Shown here: positions 54,771 to 63,207 of the stretch, piece by piece | How the letters are laid out: every line of letters begins with the position of its first letter | Position numbering within the stretch: the stretch's first letter is position 1 | NCBI RefSeq assembly: GCF_040215725.1 | Contig: NZ_CP157968.1 | Coordinates: 1 to 64,000 of the forward strand | DNA: 64,000 nucleotides | From: Rhizobium sp. ZPR4 | GTDB lineage: Bacteria > Pseudomonadota > Alphaproteobacteria > Rhizobiales > Rhizobiaceae | Reading direction: 5' to 3' | Notes under the pieces: model-generated | The model's input: the letters and a program-made list of their open reading frames with translations, nothing else | Told to the model about the DNA's origin: nothing | The model's database searches: none | Position numbers and translations under genes: made by a program

Positions 54771-55820
54771 TCAGAATGGAAGCGTGTTTGGAAGGTTTTC
54801 CGGACCATAGAGAATGAACGGCACTTCGGCATCGAGTGGGAAGGATACGCCGTCAAAGCCCAGTGCCTCGAAGTGGCGCATGACGAGGCTGACGGCCGCC
54901 CTGACCTGAAGCTCCGGGCTCTGATCGATCGTCAGGGACATGATCCCTTCCCGGAGAAAGGCGGCCGTTTTGCGCGTCAATTCATGGCCGACGAAGATCG
55001 GCCTCTGCAGCAAAATGTCCGCCCGGATAGCCCGGGCAACCCCGATGTTTGCAGCCCCTACATTGTAGATGGCCACGGCTTGCGGAAATGCCTTGAAGGC
55101 CTGACGCAGTTCCAGCTCGGATCGATTTCGATCGTCGCCACCTTCAACGATACAGGCGAGCGTCCACTGCGGCGCCTTCTCTTCCAAGTATCGGGTGAAG
55201 CCGCTGATCCGGTCTGAGTGGGATTGAAAACCCAAACTATTGCAGAGAATGACGATCTTGCCCGGCTCTCGCCCCATCCTCGTTATGAAGTAGCCGGCCG
55301 ACCGGCCGGCCTTGATGTGATCGATCCCGGCATAGCCGATCCGCGTGGACCCGGGCACATCCGAGACGACCGTCACCAGAGGAACGCCTCTCGAGCTCAA
55401 ATCCTCCACAGCCGCATGAACCACCGGATGGTCCGGCATGTAGGAAACGACGGCGTCGCACGTTGTCTTCGTCAAAGCCCTGGCAAGCGTCTCCGGGCGC
55501 TCGTCGTCCAGGATCGTCCGATGAATGATGATCGACCGGTCGAGCGCACTCGACAGGCGCCTGAACTCATAGCCGAGCCTGCCGATCAGGGGCAGCTCCG
55601 GCCGGGCAAGAACGACGTCGAGGCGGATCATGCGTCGATGCGAGTGAGGCAGCATGCGGCGCAGGCCAAGGTCCCTGGCAGCTTGCAGAACCCTTTTGCT
55701 GACGTCCTCGCTGACATTGCTGCGTTCATTCAGCACGCGATCAACGGTCGCCGAACCGACGCCTGCTTGCTTGGCAACATCAAAAAGGGTCGGCCGACCT
55801 CGCAGCCGCGTCGTTTTCAT
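54771..55820 (-). CDS. LacI-family regulator of the dehydrogenase pair
   Basis: A 349-aa protein starting at ATG 55820, about 9 nt after GGAGG. HTH TLFDVAKQAGVGSATVDRVLNERSNVSEDVSKRV; effector domain ending in the ENLPNTLPF tail. The VDRVLN recognition-helix variant (instead of VSRVLN) is seen in inositol- and rhizopine-related LacI regulators of rhizobia. It is flanked by the two TGATTGA-N2-TCAATCA dyads (one in its own promoter region), implying autoregulation and control of the dehydrogenase genes. Confidence 0.9.
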   Translation of the reverse strand: MKTTRLRGRPTLFDVAKQAGVGSATVDRVLNERSNVSEDVSKRVLQAARDLGLRRMLPHSHRRMIRLDVVLARPELPLIGRLGYEFRRLSSALDRSIIIHRTILDDERPETLARALTKTTCDAVVSYMPDHPVVHAAVEDLSSRGVPLVTVVSDVPGSTRIGYAGIDHIKAGRSAGYFITRMGREPGKIVILCNSLGFQSHSDRISGFTRYLEEKAPQWTLACIVEGGDDRNRSELELRQAFKAFPQAVAIYNVGAANIGVARAIRADILLQRPIFVGHELTRKTAAFLREGIMSLTIDQSPELQVRAAVSLVMRHFEALGFDGVSFPLDAEVPFILYGPENLPNTLPF

Positions 55821-55924
55821 GGGCTCGAATTCCTCCAACAGCAGCGGCCGATAGCGAAGCTTCCCGACACCCTGGCCTCTCGCGGCATCCTCCAATGCCG
55901 GCAGCAATCGTAATATCTCAGATT

Positions 55925-55940
55925 TGATTGAAATCAATCA
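55925..55940. promoter_or_regulatory. LacI-type operator upstream of the LacI gene at 55820
   Basis: TGATTGAAATCAATCA, the reverse-complement copy of the 54744-54759 site, about 105 nt upstream of the LacI start codon and in the divergent region with the AraC gene. Suggests autoregulation. Confidence 0.73.
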
Positions 55941-56090
55941 GCTAGGAAGTTTGCATTGCCGGAATTTCCAGTGGCGGCAACGGACTGTCGGCTTTCGGCA
56001 AAATTGGAAACCGTTAACCTGCAGGAAATCCAATTCTGACGCGTCGCCAACCTGCTTGAATGCTGGACGTTCGAGACTTAAATTGGCTGA

Positions 56091-57080
56091 ATGCTTGATC
56101 ATTCGTCTCGACCCTTGTCGCCGCCAAATATCCCAATGGATGCCTTAAGCGAAGTCCTGCAAGACTTTCGCCTGAGTGGAGTGAGCTATGGACGCTGCGA
56201 ACTCAGACATCCGTGGAGCATCGCCTTTCCGCAACAGCAGCTGCTTCGCTTTCATTTTGTCAGCCAGGGGCCGTGTTGGATCCATATCGAAGCTCAGGGA
56301 TGGCAGGAATTGAACGCTGGCGATCTGGTTCTATTGCCGCAAGGCATCGCGCATCGGTTGGCCAGCGCGCCAGATGTTGAGGGGGACTCGCGCAAGAGTT
56401 GCCATATAACGAGTTTGGGAAGCAATATTTGTGACGTGGTGCGGGACGGAACGGGTGCGACTAGCACCCTCTTCTGCGGCTCCATGGCTTTGGGGGCGCA
56501 TGCGCTTAACCCTTTGATCGCCTTGATGCCGCCAATCATCAGGGGCTGCGATGTCGCCGGCAATGATCCGATCGTCGGCCCGTTGCTGGCGGCCATGTCG
56601 GCGGAGGCGACACAGCCCCAGATGGGAAGCGCGACTGTCTTGTCGCGTATGGCGGACTTGCTCGCAGCGCGGCTCATCCGCTGCTGGGTCAATTGCAGCG
56701 GGGCCTCGACCACCGGCTGGCTCGCTGCCATCCGGGATCCTCACGTTGGTCGTGTGTTGGTGGCCATGCATCGAGATCCTGGCCGCAACTGGACCTTAGA
56801 AAGCCTCGCCGGCGTTGCAGGCCAGTCGCGCTCGATCTTCGCCGAGCGCTTCAATGCTATGTTGGGAGAAGGTGCCGCCCATTATCTCGCTCGTTTGCGG
56901 ATGCAGCTTGCCCGCGAATTGTTGGGGCAAAACGGCATGTCGGTTGCCGAGGTTGCTTCCCGGCTGGGCTATGAATCCGAAGCATCCTTCGCTCGCGCCT
57001 TCAAGCGCATCACCAGCGTCTCACCGGGCGTTGTGCGACGCACAAGTTCCGGACGAATAGACATGGATTTAGGATTTTAA
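56091..57080 (+). CDS. AraC-family transcriptional regulator
   Basis: A 329-aa protein (ATG at 56091; another ATG at 56136 is equally possible). The N-terminal cupin_6 effector domain (LRFHFVSQGPCWIHIEAQGWQELNAGDLVLLPQGIAHRL) is followed by a C-terminal double HTH (residues ~225-315: WTLESLAGVAGQSRSIFAERF and MSVAEVASRLGYESEASFARAFKRITSVSPG). Members often regulate an adjacent MFS efflux gene; here the MFS gene follows by 58 nt in the same direction. Confidence 0.9.
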   Translation: MLDHSSRPLSPPNIPMDALSEVLQDFRLSGVSYGRCELRHPWSIAFPQQQLLRFHFVSQGPCWIHIEAQGWQELNAGDLVLLPQGIAHRLASAPDVEGDSRKSCHITSLGSNICDVVRDGTGATSTLFCGSMALGAHALNPLIALMPPIIRGCDVAGNDPIVGPLLAAMSAEATQPQMGSATVLSRMADLLAARLIRCWVNCSGASTTGWLAAIRDPHVGRVLVAMHRDPGRNWTLESLAGVAGQSRSIFAERFNAMLGEGAAHYLARLRMQLARELLGQNGMSVAEVASRLGYESEASFARAFKRITSVSPGVVRRTSSGRIDMDLGF

Positions 57081-57137
57081 GACGCAGACCGTCCCGAATA
57101 GTTCGTCTATCACCTCTCCCAACTTATGGAGATACCT

Positions 57138-58346
57138 ATGACGGACACAACATCGCAACTTGACGGGATAGCAATTGACCAGGATGCCCCGGAACCATCC
57201 ACGTGGAGCGCAACGACCTGGTTTGCCGTCCTTTCTATGGCAGCCACCAGCTTTGCACTGGTATCGGCTGAGTTCCTGCCAGCGGGCCTGTTGACGCCAT
57301 TGGCGCACGATCTCGGTATTACCGAGGGAACAGCCGGACAGGTTGTCACCGCGACCGCTTCCGTCGGCGCTGTCACGGCCTTATTGAGCAATGTTCTGAT
57401 CGGCAGACTGAACCGCAAAACGGTGTTGGTCAGTCTGAGTGCATTGGCGATCGCATCCAATGTTCTTGCAGCATTGGCGACAGATTTCTGGTTACTGTTG
57501 TTGGGCCGGGCCGGATTAGGTATCGCGATAAGCGGTTTCTGGGCGCTTTCCGTTGCGGTCGTGGCGAGGCTGGTCGGCGCGAATGCCACGGGTCGTGGCA
57601 TGGCTATCGTCACCCTCGGCGTCTCGCTCGCAACGATAGCTGCACCATCGCTCGGCGCTTTGATCAGCGACTGGCTCGGATGGCGCATCGCTATGGCGAT
57701 GACCGCCGGGCTTGCCACGCTTGCCATGTTGCTGCAGGTACTCAGCTTGCCGACACTACCTGCAAGCACGAGCAATAGCCTCGCCGATGTCTTCCGGCTG
57801 ACACGGCGGCGTGGCATTCAACTGGGGATGCTTGCTATCTTCTTGCTGATGACGGGCCATTTTGCCGGCTCGGTTTATGTGCGTCCCTTCCTCGAACAAG
57901 TGACGCTTCTAGGCACCGGATCGATCGCCCTGGCGCTGCTTGGATTTGGCGTCGCCTCCGTGATCGGCAACGTTGCCGGCGGTCGTATGGCCGACGCCAG
58001 TATCCGCCTGGCACTCGTCGTCACGGCAGCGTTAACGGCGTTTGCTGCATTTGCCTTGGTGCTTTGGGGCGCTCAAACCGGGATTGCGTTCGGCTTCGTC
58101 ACGCTTTGGGGCTTCGCCTTCGGCATGGCACCGGTGGTACTGCCGACCAATCTTTCCCGCGGAGCACCCGACGCTCTGGAGGCGGCGGGCAGCCTGATGG
58201 TCGTGTCGTTTCAGGTCGCCATCAGTATCGGCGCGGTGTTTGGGGGCTATATCGTCGACCGCTACGGCGCTGTTGGGCCGTTGACCCTCACCGCCGCCCT
58301 GGCTGCATCGACGGTCGCCCTGGCGCTGACTCAGCCTCGCAGTTGA
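57138..58346 (+). CDS. MFS exporter, DHA1/AraJ-like family
   Basis: A 402-aa inner-membrane protein with 12 predicted segments; the ATG at 57138 follows GGAGAT, whereas an upstream in-frame ATG at 57126 lies before that ribosome-binding site. The early motif SAEFLPAGLLTPLAHDLGITEGTAGQVVTATA and GRLNRKTVLVSLSALAIASN match DHA1-type drug and arabinose efflux proteins. The terminal segment VSFQVAISIGAVFGGYIVDRYGA is typical. Probably controlled by the AraC protein encoded upstream. Confidence 0.88.
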   Translation: MTDTTSQLDGIAIDQDAPEPSTWSATTWFAVLSMAATSFALVSAEFLPAGLLTPLAHDLGITEGTAGQVVTATASVGAVTALLSNVLIGRLNRKTVLVSLSALAIASNVLAALATDFWLLLLGRAGLGIAISGFWALSVAVVARLVGANATGRGMAIVTLGVSLATIAAPSLGALISDWLGWRIAMAMTAGLATLAMLLQVLSLPTLPASTSNSLADVFRLTRRRGIQLGMLAIFLLMTGHFAGSVYVRPFLEQVTLLGTGSIALALLGFGVASVIGNVAGGRMADASIRLALVVTAALTAFAAFALVLWGAQTGIAFGFVTLWGFAFGMAPVVLPTNLSRGAPDALEAAGSLMVVSFQVAISIGAVFGGYIVDRYGAVGPLTLTAALAASTVALALTQPRS

Positions 58347-58528
58347 TCTTTGTTTCTGGTTTGAGAAGCAAGCACAATAGGACTGAAGATGCTGCGAGCT
58401 TCCCCGCATCTTCAAGCGCTGGGCGGACAATGCACGCCGGGCCGCGTGGCGCTCTCACCGCGTTCTGGATATCAGGCTGCCGACGATCGCCGGCAGCCGT
58501 TCGGCGACATCCGCGAGGGTGGAGGGGC

Positions 58529-58960
58529 TCATGGCCGTCTGCTCCATATTCTCTCGTACAAGGTCATGCCGGCCAGCATGGTTACGACGAACAGGGCGGT
58601 TTGCGGGATGCCGACCGACAGGGAGGCGACGGCCGGGCCGGGACAGAAACCACCGATGCCCCAGCCCAGGCCGAACAAGGCCGAGCCAATGACCAGCGAC
58701 ACGTCGATCTGCCGGTTGGTCGGCATGTGGAAGCCGTCGTCGAAAGCCGGATGCCGCATCCGCTTCATTGCCTGGACGCCGATGAACGCCACGACCACGG
58801 CGCCGCCTAGAACGAAGGCAAGGCTTGGATCCCATGCGCCGAAGACGTCGAGGAAGCCCTGGACGCGAGCCGGGTTCAGCATGCCGGAGAGCGACAGGCC
58901 CAAACCAAACACCACGCCGGAGATGAGAGCGGCCCCGAACTGGTAGATGTTCCTCTTCAT
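58529..58960 (-). CDS. YeeE/YedE-type membrane protein, second half
   Basis: A 143-aa membrane protein with four to five hydrophobic segments (YQFGAALISGVVFGLGLSLSGM, then GWGIGGFCPGPAVASL with a conserved Cys). This is the DUF6691/YedE-type half-transporter that, with its neighbour, is thought to import thiosulfate or sulfide-related species. Start overlaps the stop of the upstream partner by 4 nt (ATGA). Confidence 0.85.
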   Translation of the reverse strand: MKRNIYQFGAALISGVVFGLGLSLSGMLNPARVQGFLDVFGAWDPSLAFVLGGAVVVAFIGVQAMKRMRHPAFDDGFHMPTNRQIDVSLVIGSALFGLGWGIGGFCPGPAVASLSVGIPQTALFVVTMLAGMTLYERIWSRRP

Positions 58961-59367
58961 ACTCCAGGACTCCGCAGAACTGCGACGGCGACCACGCCGG
59001 CCATCAAGAAGGTGGCGACGGCCACCATGGAGCGCGGCGACAGACGAGCAAGACCGAGCACGCCGTGACCGCTCGTACAGCCGGAGCCCATCCGGGAGCC
59101 AAAGCCGACGAGCAGGCCCGCGGTGATAATCAGCGGCCAGCCCGCAGTGATTTCGACCTGTGGCCAGCCGCCAAAGAAAAGCAGGTAGGCAAGCGGCCCG
59201 AGCAGCAGCCCGAGGACGAAAGCGAGGTTGGTAGCCAGGCCGACGCCTTGAGCGAGATGTCCGACGATCCCGCTGATCCCGGCGATCCGACCGTTTAGCA
59301 GCAAAAGCATGACAGCGGAGGCGCCGATCAGCATGCCTCCGGCCAGAGAGGGTAGATAGGCGCTCAT
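58957..59367 (-). CDS. YeeE/YedE-type membrane protein, first half
   Basis: A 136-aa membrane protein (SLAGGMLIGASAVMLLLLNGRIAGISGI; GFGSRMGSGCTSGHGVLGLARLSPRSM). The conserved cysteine in GSGCTSGHG matches the sulfur-binding site of YeeE-family thiosulfate transporters. Encoded as two short proteins instead of one long one. Start overlaps the bigR stop by 4 nt. Confidence 0.87.
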   Translation of the reverse strand: MSAYLPSLAGGMLIGASAVMLLLLNGRIAGISGIVGHLAQGVGLATNLAFVLGLLLGPLAYLLFFGGWPQVEITAGWPLIITAGLLVGFGSRMGSGCTSGHGVLGLARLSPRSMVAVATFLMAGVVAVAVLRSPGV

Positions 59368-59705
59368 TTCTCCTCCTTCACGCAGAAGATGTCATAGAGG
59401 GCGGCGACCAGTTGGGCGGCCTTCGCCTCCGTCAGGCGATAGAAGATCTGCTTTCCCTCTCGCCGCGTTTCGACGATGCCGGAACTCCGGAGCACGGTGA
59501 GGTGCTGCGAAAGATGCGGCTGATGGATGTCGACCTTCTCTTCAAGCTCGCCGACCGAGTACTCTCCTTCGACCAGCGTGCAGACGATCATCAGGCGCGC
59601 CTGGTGTGACAGCGTCTTGAGAAGGTTCGCCACCTCTCCGGCCCGGCTGGCCATTTCGGCGGGAGAAAGCCCCGCCTTCATCATCGCCTTCAAATCGGTG
59701 GTCAT
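59364..59705 (-). CDS. bigR: ArsR-family persulfide-responsive repressor BigR
   Basis: A 113-aa winged-helix protein. The start at 59705 makes an ATGA overlap with the blh stop, like the two other junctions of this operon; an ATG two codons upstream is possible. HTH HQPHLSQHLTVLRSSGIVETRREGKQIFYRL. With this start the cysteines at positions 42 (IVCTLVEG) and 108 (YDIFC) correspond to the redox pair that forms a disulfide or tetrasulfide in BigR/SqrR. It represses this operon until sulfide or persulfide oxidises the pair. Confidence 0.92.
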   Translation of the reverse strand: MTTDLKAMMKAGLSPAEMASRAGEVANLLKTLSHQARLMIVCTLVEGEYSVGELEEKVDIHQPHLSQHLTVLRSSGIVETRREGKQIFYRLTEAKAAQLVAALYDIFCVKEEK

Positions 59706-61000
59706 TCCCATACAGCTCCCTGCAATGCATCGAGCGGAAACTTCAGATAGCACTTGCCGTTGGCTTCCGGCTCCGGCAGGCGCCCACCGCGGATGTTCAC
59801 CTGCAAGGCGTGCAGGATGAGCTTGGGCATCGGCAGTGTTTTGTCTCGCTTCGTCCTGAGCGCTACGAACTCTTCTTCCGTCACGCCGGCAAGATGCGGG
59901 TTGGACTTCTTCTGCTCGCCTACGGTGCTCTCCCAGCGAGGGGCGCGTCCCGCCGGCTGGTAGTCATGGCCCGTGAAGATCCGCGTCCCGTCCGGGAGGG
60001 CGATGATGTCCTGGATAGACTTCCATAGGACGCGTGCGTCCCCACCCGGGAAATCGGCGCGCGCCGTACCGCTGTCGGGCATGAAGAGCGTGTCGTGCAC
60101 GAAGGCCGCGTCGCCGATCACATAGGTGATGGAGGCAAGTGTATGGCCGGGCGAGAACAGCACCTTCGCATCGATGGAACCGACCTTGAAGGTCTCGCCA
60201 TGGGCGAACAGCCGATCCCACTGAGAGCCGTCGGTGGCAAGCTCGGGCCAGTTGTAGATGTCCTTCCACAGCTTCTGGACGTCGACCACGCGCTCGCCGA
60301 TGGCAGTCCGCGCGCCGGTCTTCTCTTTCAGATACTGGGCGGCGGAGAAGTGGTCGGCATGCGGATGCGTGTCGAGGATCCACTCGACCATCAGCCCCTC
60401 GCTGCGAACATAATCGAGAATTGCGTCCGCGTTGACGGTCGCCGTCGCTCCGGCCTTTTCATCGAAGTCGAGCACCGGATCGACGATCGCGCACTTGCGG
60501 GTTTCGGGATCAGACACCACGTACTGGACACTCCAGGTACGCTTGTCGAAGAAGCCTTTTACCTGCGGCCGGCGAGCAGCATGCTGCTTGAGCCAGGCCG
60601 CGGCCGCGCTGGTGTCGAAGCCGCAGCGGCTTCCAAACTCGACGACCCCGTCGATAGACATGCGACCATCAAGGACCTCGCCGATCAAATAGAGACTCAG
60701 CGAGCGAGTGCCAGTCTTGCAGTGGGCAAGCACCGGCCCTTTGGATTCTTCGACGGCGCGCTGAAACGCACGGACATCCGCCTCGGTGATCGTACCGAGC
60801 GTGATCGGAATGAATGCGTAGGACAGGTCGCAACGCTTGGCTGCCTGGCTTTCGCCCTGCGTTCCAGGCTGGTCAGAATCTTCGTTTTCCGGCCGGTTGT
60901 TGATGAGCGTCTTGAACCCCCGTTCGCCCAGCAACTGGATGTCCTCGATGCTCGGCTGTGGCGAGATCGACAGCTTCTCGGATATTGCGGTGACAGGCAT
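59702..61000 (-). CDS. blh: Bifunctional sulfur transferase/persulfide dioxygenase (Blh)
   Basis: A 432-aa fusion from the ATG at 61000 (GGAG 8 nt upstream). N-terminal DUF442 rhodanese/phosphatase-like domain with active-site loop LAHCKTGTRS, then a metallo-beta-lactamase-fold persulfide dioxygenase (ETHE1-like) with the THPHADHFSAAQYL metal motif, GHTLASITY and FTGHDYQP. It detoxifies sulfide-derived persulfide to sulfite and thiosulfate. First gene of the blh-bigR-yeeE-like-yeeE-like operon with an AT-rich operator just upstream. Confidence 0.93.
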   Translation of the reverse strand: MPVTAISEKLSISPQPSIEDIQLLGERGFKTLINNRPENEDSDQPGTQGESQAAKRCDLSYAFIPITLGTITEADVRAFQRAVEESKGPVLAHCKTGTRSLSLYLIGEVLDGRMSIDGVVEFGSRCGFDTSAAAAWLKQHAARRPQVKGFFDKRTWSVQYVVSDPETRKCAIVDPVLDFDEKAGATATVNADAILDYVRSEGLMVEWILDTHPHADHFSAAQYLKEKTGARTAIGERVVDVQKLWKDIYNWPELATDGSQWDRLFAHGETFKVGSIDAKVLFSPGHTLASITYVIGDAAFVHDTLFMPDSGTARADFPGGDARVLWKSIQDIIALPDGTRIFTGHDYQPAGRAPRWESTVGEQKKSNPHLAGVTEEEFVALRTKRDKTLPMPKLILHALQVNIRGGRLPEPEANGKCYLKFPLDALQGAVWE

Positions 61001-61027
61001 GGCTCGCTCCGTGTTAGGTATCATTAT

Positions 61028-61051
61028 ACATTATAATATAATATATAATGT
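61028..61051. promoter_or_regulatory. Putative BigR operator upstream of blh
   Basis: ACATTATA-N8-TATAATGT is a perfect 8-bp inverted repeat within a nearly pure AT stretch (61021-61051), about 28 nt before the blh start. BigR operators described in Agrobacterium and Xylella are AT-rich dyads overlapping the -10 box of the same operon, which fits here. Confidence 0.8.
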
Positions 61052-61214
61052 TGTGTTTCAAGGACGGACTCAGACTTTTCTCGGGAGAATATCCAGTCAT
61101 CTCGTCCATCAGCAGCCGGCACGTTTCCGCGTGCGGCACCGACAGGTCTTGAATGCTCGACCTCGGCGTGATTCAATATCATCGTGACGGAAGCGGATTG
61201 AGCAGGTGGCCTGC

Positions 61215-61958
61215 ATGAGCTTGTTCAGCAAAGTCAGACGAACCGAGATCATGAACCCGGTGAGCGGCTGGCTGAAAGTAGTGGCCTGCTCGCCGCCGCC
61301 CGACATTGCCGGCGAGGTGACGCTCTTTCCGAAATGCGACATAGACGGCGTGATCATCGCCGAGCGCGTAGCGCCAACCGCAGTCCATTTCAGCGGCCGC
61401 GATGTGCCGAAGTCGAAATGGCCTCATCCAGGCATGATGCTGCCGGTCGTCGTGGATCTCGCCGATCCCAGACATTACAGGATCGAATGGGAAAAAGTTC
61501 CGAGGGGGCAGCAGGCAGCAGAAAACCTCGCCGCGAGATTGCGCACCCAGAAACAGGACGAGCAGCGGATCGACGAGACTGACCATCCAGACTTTCCCCG
61601 CGTTTGGCGCGAGGCACCGGATGGGGAGACGTCGCCAGAGCTGCTCAATGGTCTCACCGCACAGCAAACAGAACTCGCGCTTGCCGGCGCAGCCGCTGCG
61701 GTCGGGCTTGAACCCACCATTGCAAGGGTATTGACCGCCGATGAGGTGAGGCCAAGCAGTGCGCCAGGCGGCACGTGGGACATTACCGTCCGGGTAACTC
61801 ACCCGAATGGCGGCGTGGACTGGGATGCAGTCACGCGTATGTCATTCAGCAGTTCCGAACGCCGCCTGAAGCGCACCGCAGCGGGAACTACGCTGCCAGT
61901 TCTGGTCGATCCCGACAATCACAGACGGATCATCGTAGACGTATCCAGTCTTTCCTAA
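61215..61958 (+). CDS. Hypothetical protein with an internal repeat
   Basis: A 247-aa soluble protein from the ATG at 61215 (AGGTGG upstream). Two halves share a beta-strand pattern: around PGMMLPVVVDLADPRHYRIEW in the first and GTTLPVLVDPDNHRRIIVD in the second, joined by a charged helical linker (QQAAENLAARLRTQKQDEQRIDE). The second half also has TWDITVRVTHPNGGVDWDAVTRMSFS. This resembles small OB/SH3-like beta barrels repeated twice. No family recognised. No link to the blh operon beyond divergence. Confidence 0.72.
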   Translation: MSLFSKVRRTEIMNPVSGWLKVVACSPPPDIAGEVTLFPKCDIDGVIIAERVAPTAVHFSGRDVPKSKWPHPGMMLPVVVDLADPRHYRIEWEKVPRGQQAAENLAARLRTQKQDEQRIDETDHPDFPRVWREAPDGETSPELLNGLTAQQTELALAGAAAAVGLEPTIARVLTADEVRPSSAPGGTWDITVRVTHPNGGVDWDAVTRMSFSSSERRLKRTAAGTTLPVLVDPDNHRRIIVDVSSLS

Positions 61959-62025
61959 GGCCTCCTTCCAAGCGATGTGTCCGCGCCGCACGCCTTATAT
62001 TTGGCAGGCTGTCCCTTCATCGCAT

Positions 62026-63051
62026 TTAAGGCGGCGGCGCGATGGAAGCGCGAAGGATCAGCTGGCACTCCATCTTCAGCCTTACTGGCGGCTTCTTCGG
62101 CTGCATCACCTTTTCCAGAAGCTCGGCGACCGCCCAACGGCCCATATCCTCGTGCGGCAGCTTCAATGTTGTGAGCGGCGGCAGGATTTTTCGGGCGAGG
62201 CTTTCATCGTCAAAACCGATGACGGAAATATCGTCGGGAATCCTCAATCCGCGCAACCTAATCGCATCATAAGCGCCCATTGCCACACGGTCGGAAAAGC
62301 AGAAAACCGCCGTCGGTGGCAATGGCAGATCGAGGAGCTGCAGCATCTTTTCCCGCCCGAGATCGAGCGACCAGGCTTCCGAAAGGATCAGCTCCGGATC
62401 GACGGCAATATCATAGGTCGTCAGCGCCTGGCGATAACCGCTTAGACGATCGCGCGCCGCTTCAAGCCGTTGCCTGCCGGCGTCGATCATCGCGATGCGA
62501 CGATGGCCGGCCTTGATCAAGGCTTCCGTTGCCGCGTAACCGCCGGCATGATCGCCGGGAATGATCGAGGAGAACTCGGCTCGCTGCTGGTGGCAGTTCA
62601 GAAGGACGGCTGGGTAGTTGCCGAGCTTGGAGGGCAGCACCGGCGCCAGCTGGGTGATCAGCGTGGCATAGATTACGCCAACGATCTGGCGCCGTCCGAG
62701 ATAGTCGAGAATGGATTCCGCGAATTCGACCTGTCCGCCCGTAACGACGGTGAGCGCCGCCAGGCCCTGCTCTTCCGCTGCGCTTCGAACACCTTCGATC
62801 AGCGGCGCGGCATGCTGCGAGGCCATGAGATCGTCGATCAGGAGAACGATGATGCCGCTGATCGGGTCATTGGCCGGCACGGTCTTCTGGTAGCCAAGTT
62901 CCTCGGCGACCGCCAGCACACGCTCGCGCACCTTCTCCGAAACCCTCTTGCCGGGTGCCTCGTTCAGCACCAGCGAAACCGTCGCATGCGAAACGCCGAC
63001 CTGCGAGGCGATATCGGACATGGTCGGTCGTTTCGTCGTTTTGTCGTTCAC
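62026..63051 (-). CDS. LacI-family regulator of the GH2 glycosidase
   Basis: A 341-aa protein. HTH PTMSDIASQVGVSHATVSLVLNEAPGKRVSEKVRERV, effector core ending with FSDRVAMGAYDAIRLRGLRIPDDISVIGFDDESLA. Divergent from the GH2 glycosidase gene; the dyad at 63145-63162 is in the shared gap. Likely senses a beta-galactoside or beta-glucuronide breakdown product. Confidence 0.9.
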   Translation of the reverse strand: MNDKTTKRPTMSDIASQVGVSHATVSLVLNEAPGKRVSEKVRERVLAVAEELGYQKTVPANDPISGIIVLLIDDLMASQHAAPLIEGVRSAAEEQGLAALTVVTGGQVEFAESILDYLGRRQIVGVIYATLITQLAPVLPSKLGNYPAVLLNCHQQRAEFSSIIPGDHAGGYAATEALIKAGHRRIAMIDAGRQRLEAARDRLSGYRQALTTYDIAVDPELILSEAWSLDLGREKMLQLLDLPLPPTAVFCFSDRVAMGAYDAIRLRGLRIPDDISVIGFDDESLARKILPPLTTLKLPHEDMGRWAVAELLEKVMQPKKPPVRLKMECQLILRASIAPPP

Positions 63052-63144
63052 TCAGTTTCTTTCTCGGACTCAAGGGCAGTCTGCACGCACGTTAGAAAAT
63101 CTGACGGACAATGTGAAGCTGCGGCCCTTGCGGAAGTTAAGTTT

Positions 63145-63162
63145 ATAAGTTACGAAACTTAT
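63145..63162. promoter_or_regulatory. LacI-type operator between LacI and GH2 genes
   Basis: ATAAGTTAC/GAAACTTAT (63145-63162) is an 18-bp dyad with one mismatch pair, 46 nt before the GH2 start codon. Related half sites AAGTTTAT and GTAACTTAT flank it (63138-63146 and 63165-63173), which may allow two repressor dimers. Confidence 0.68.
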
Positions 63163-63207
63163 CTGTAACTTATTTTGTGACTTAATCCAACCAGAAAGCT
63201 CGCGGCT

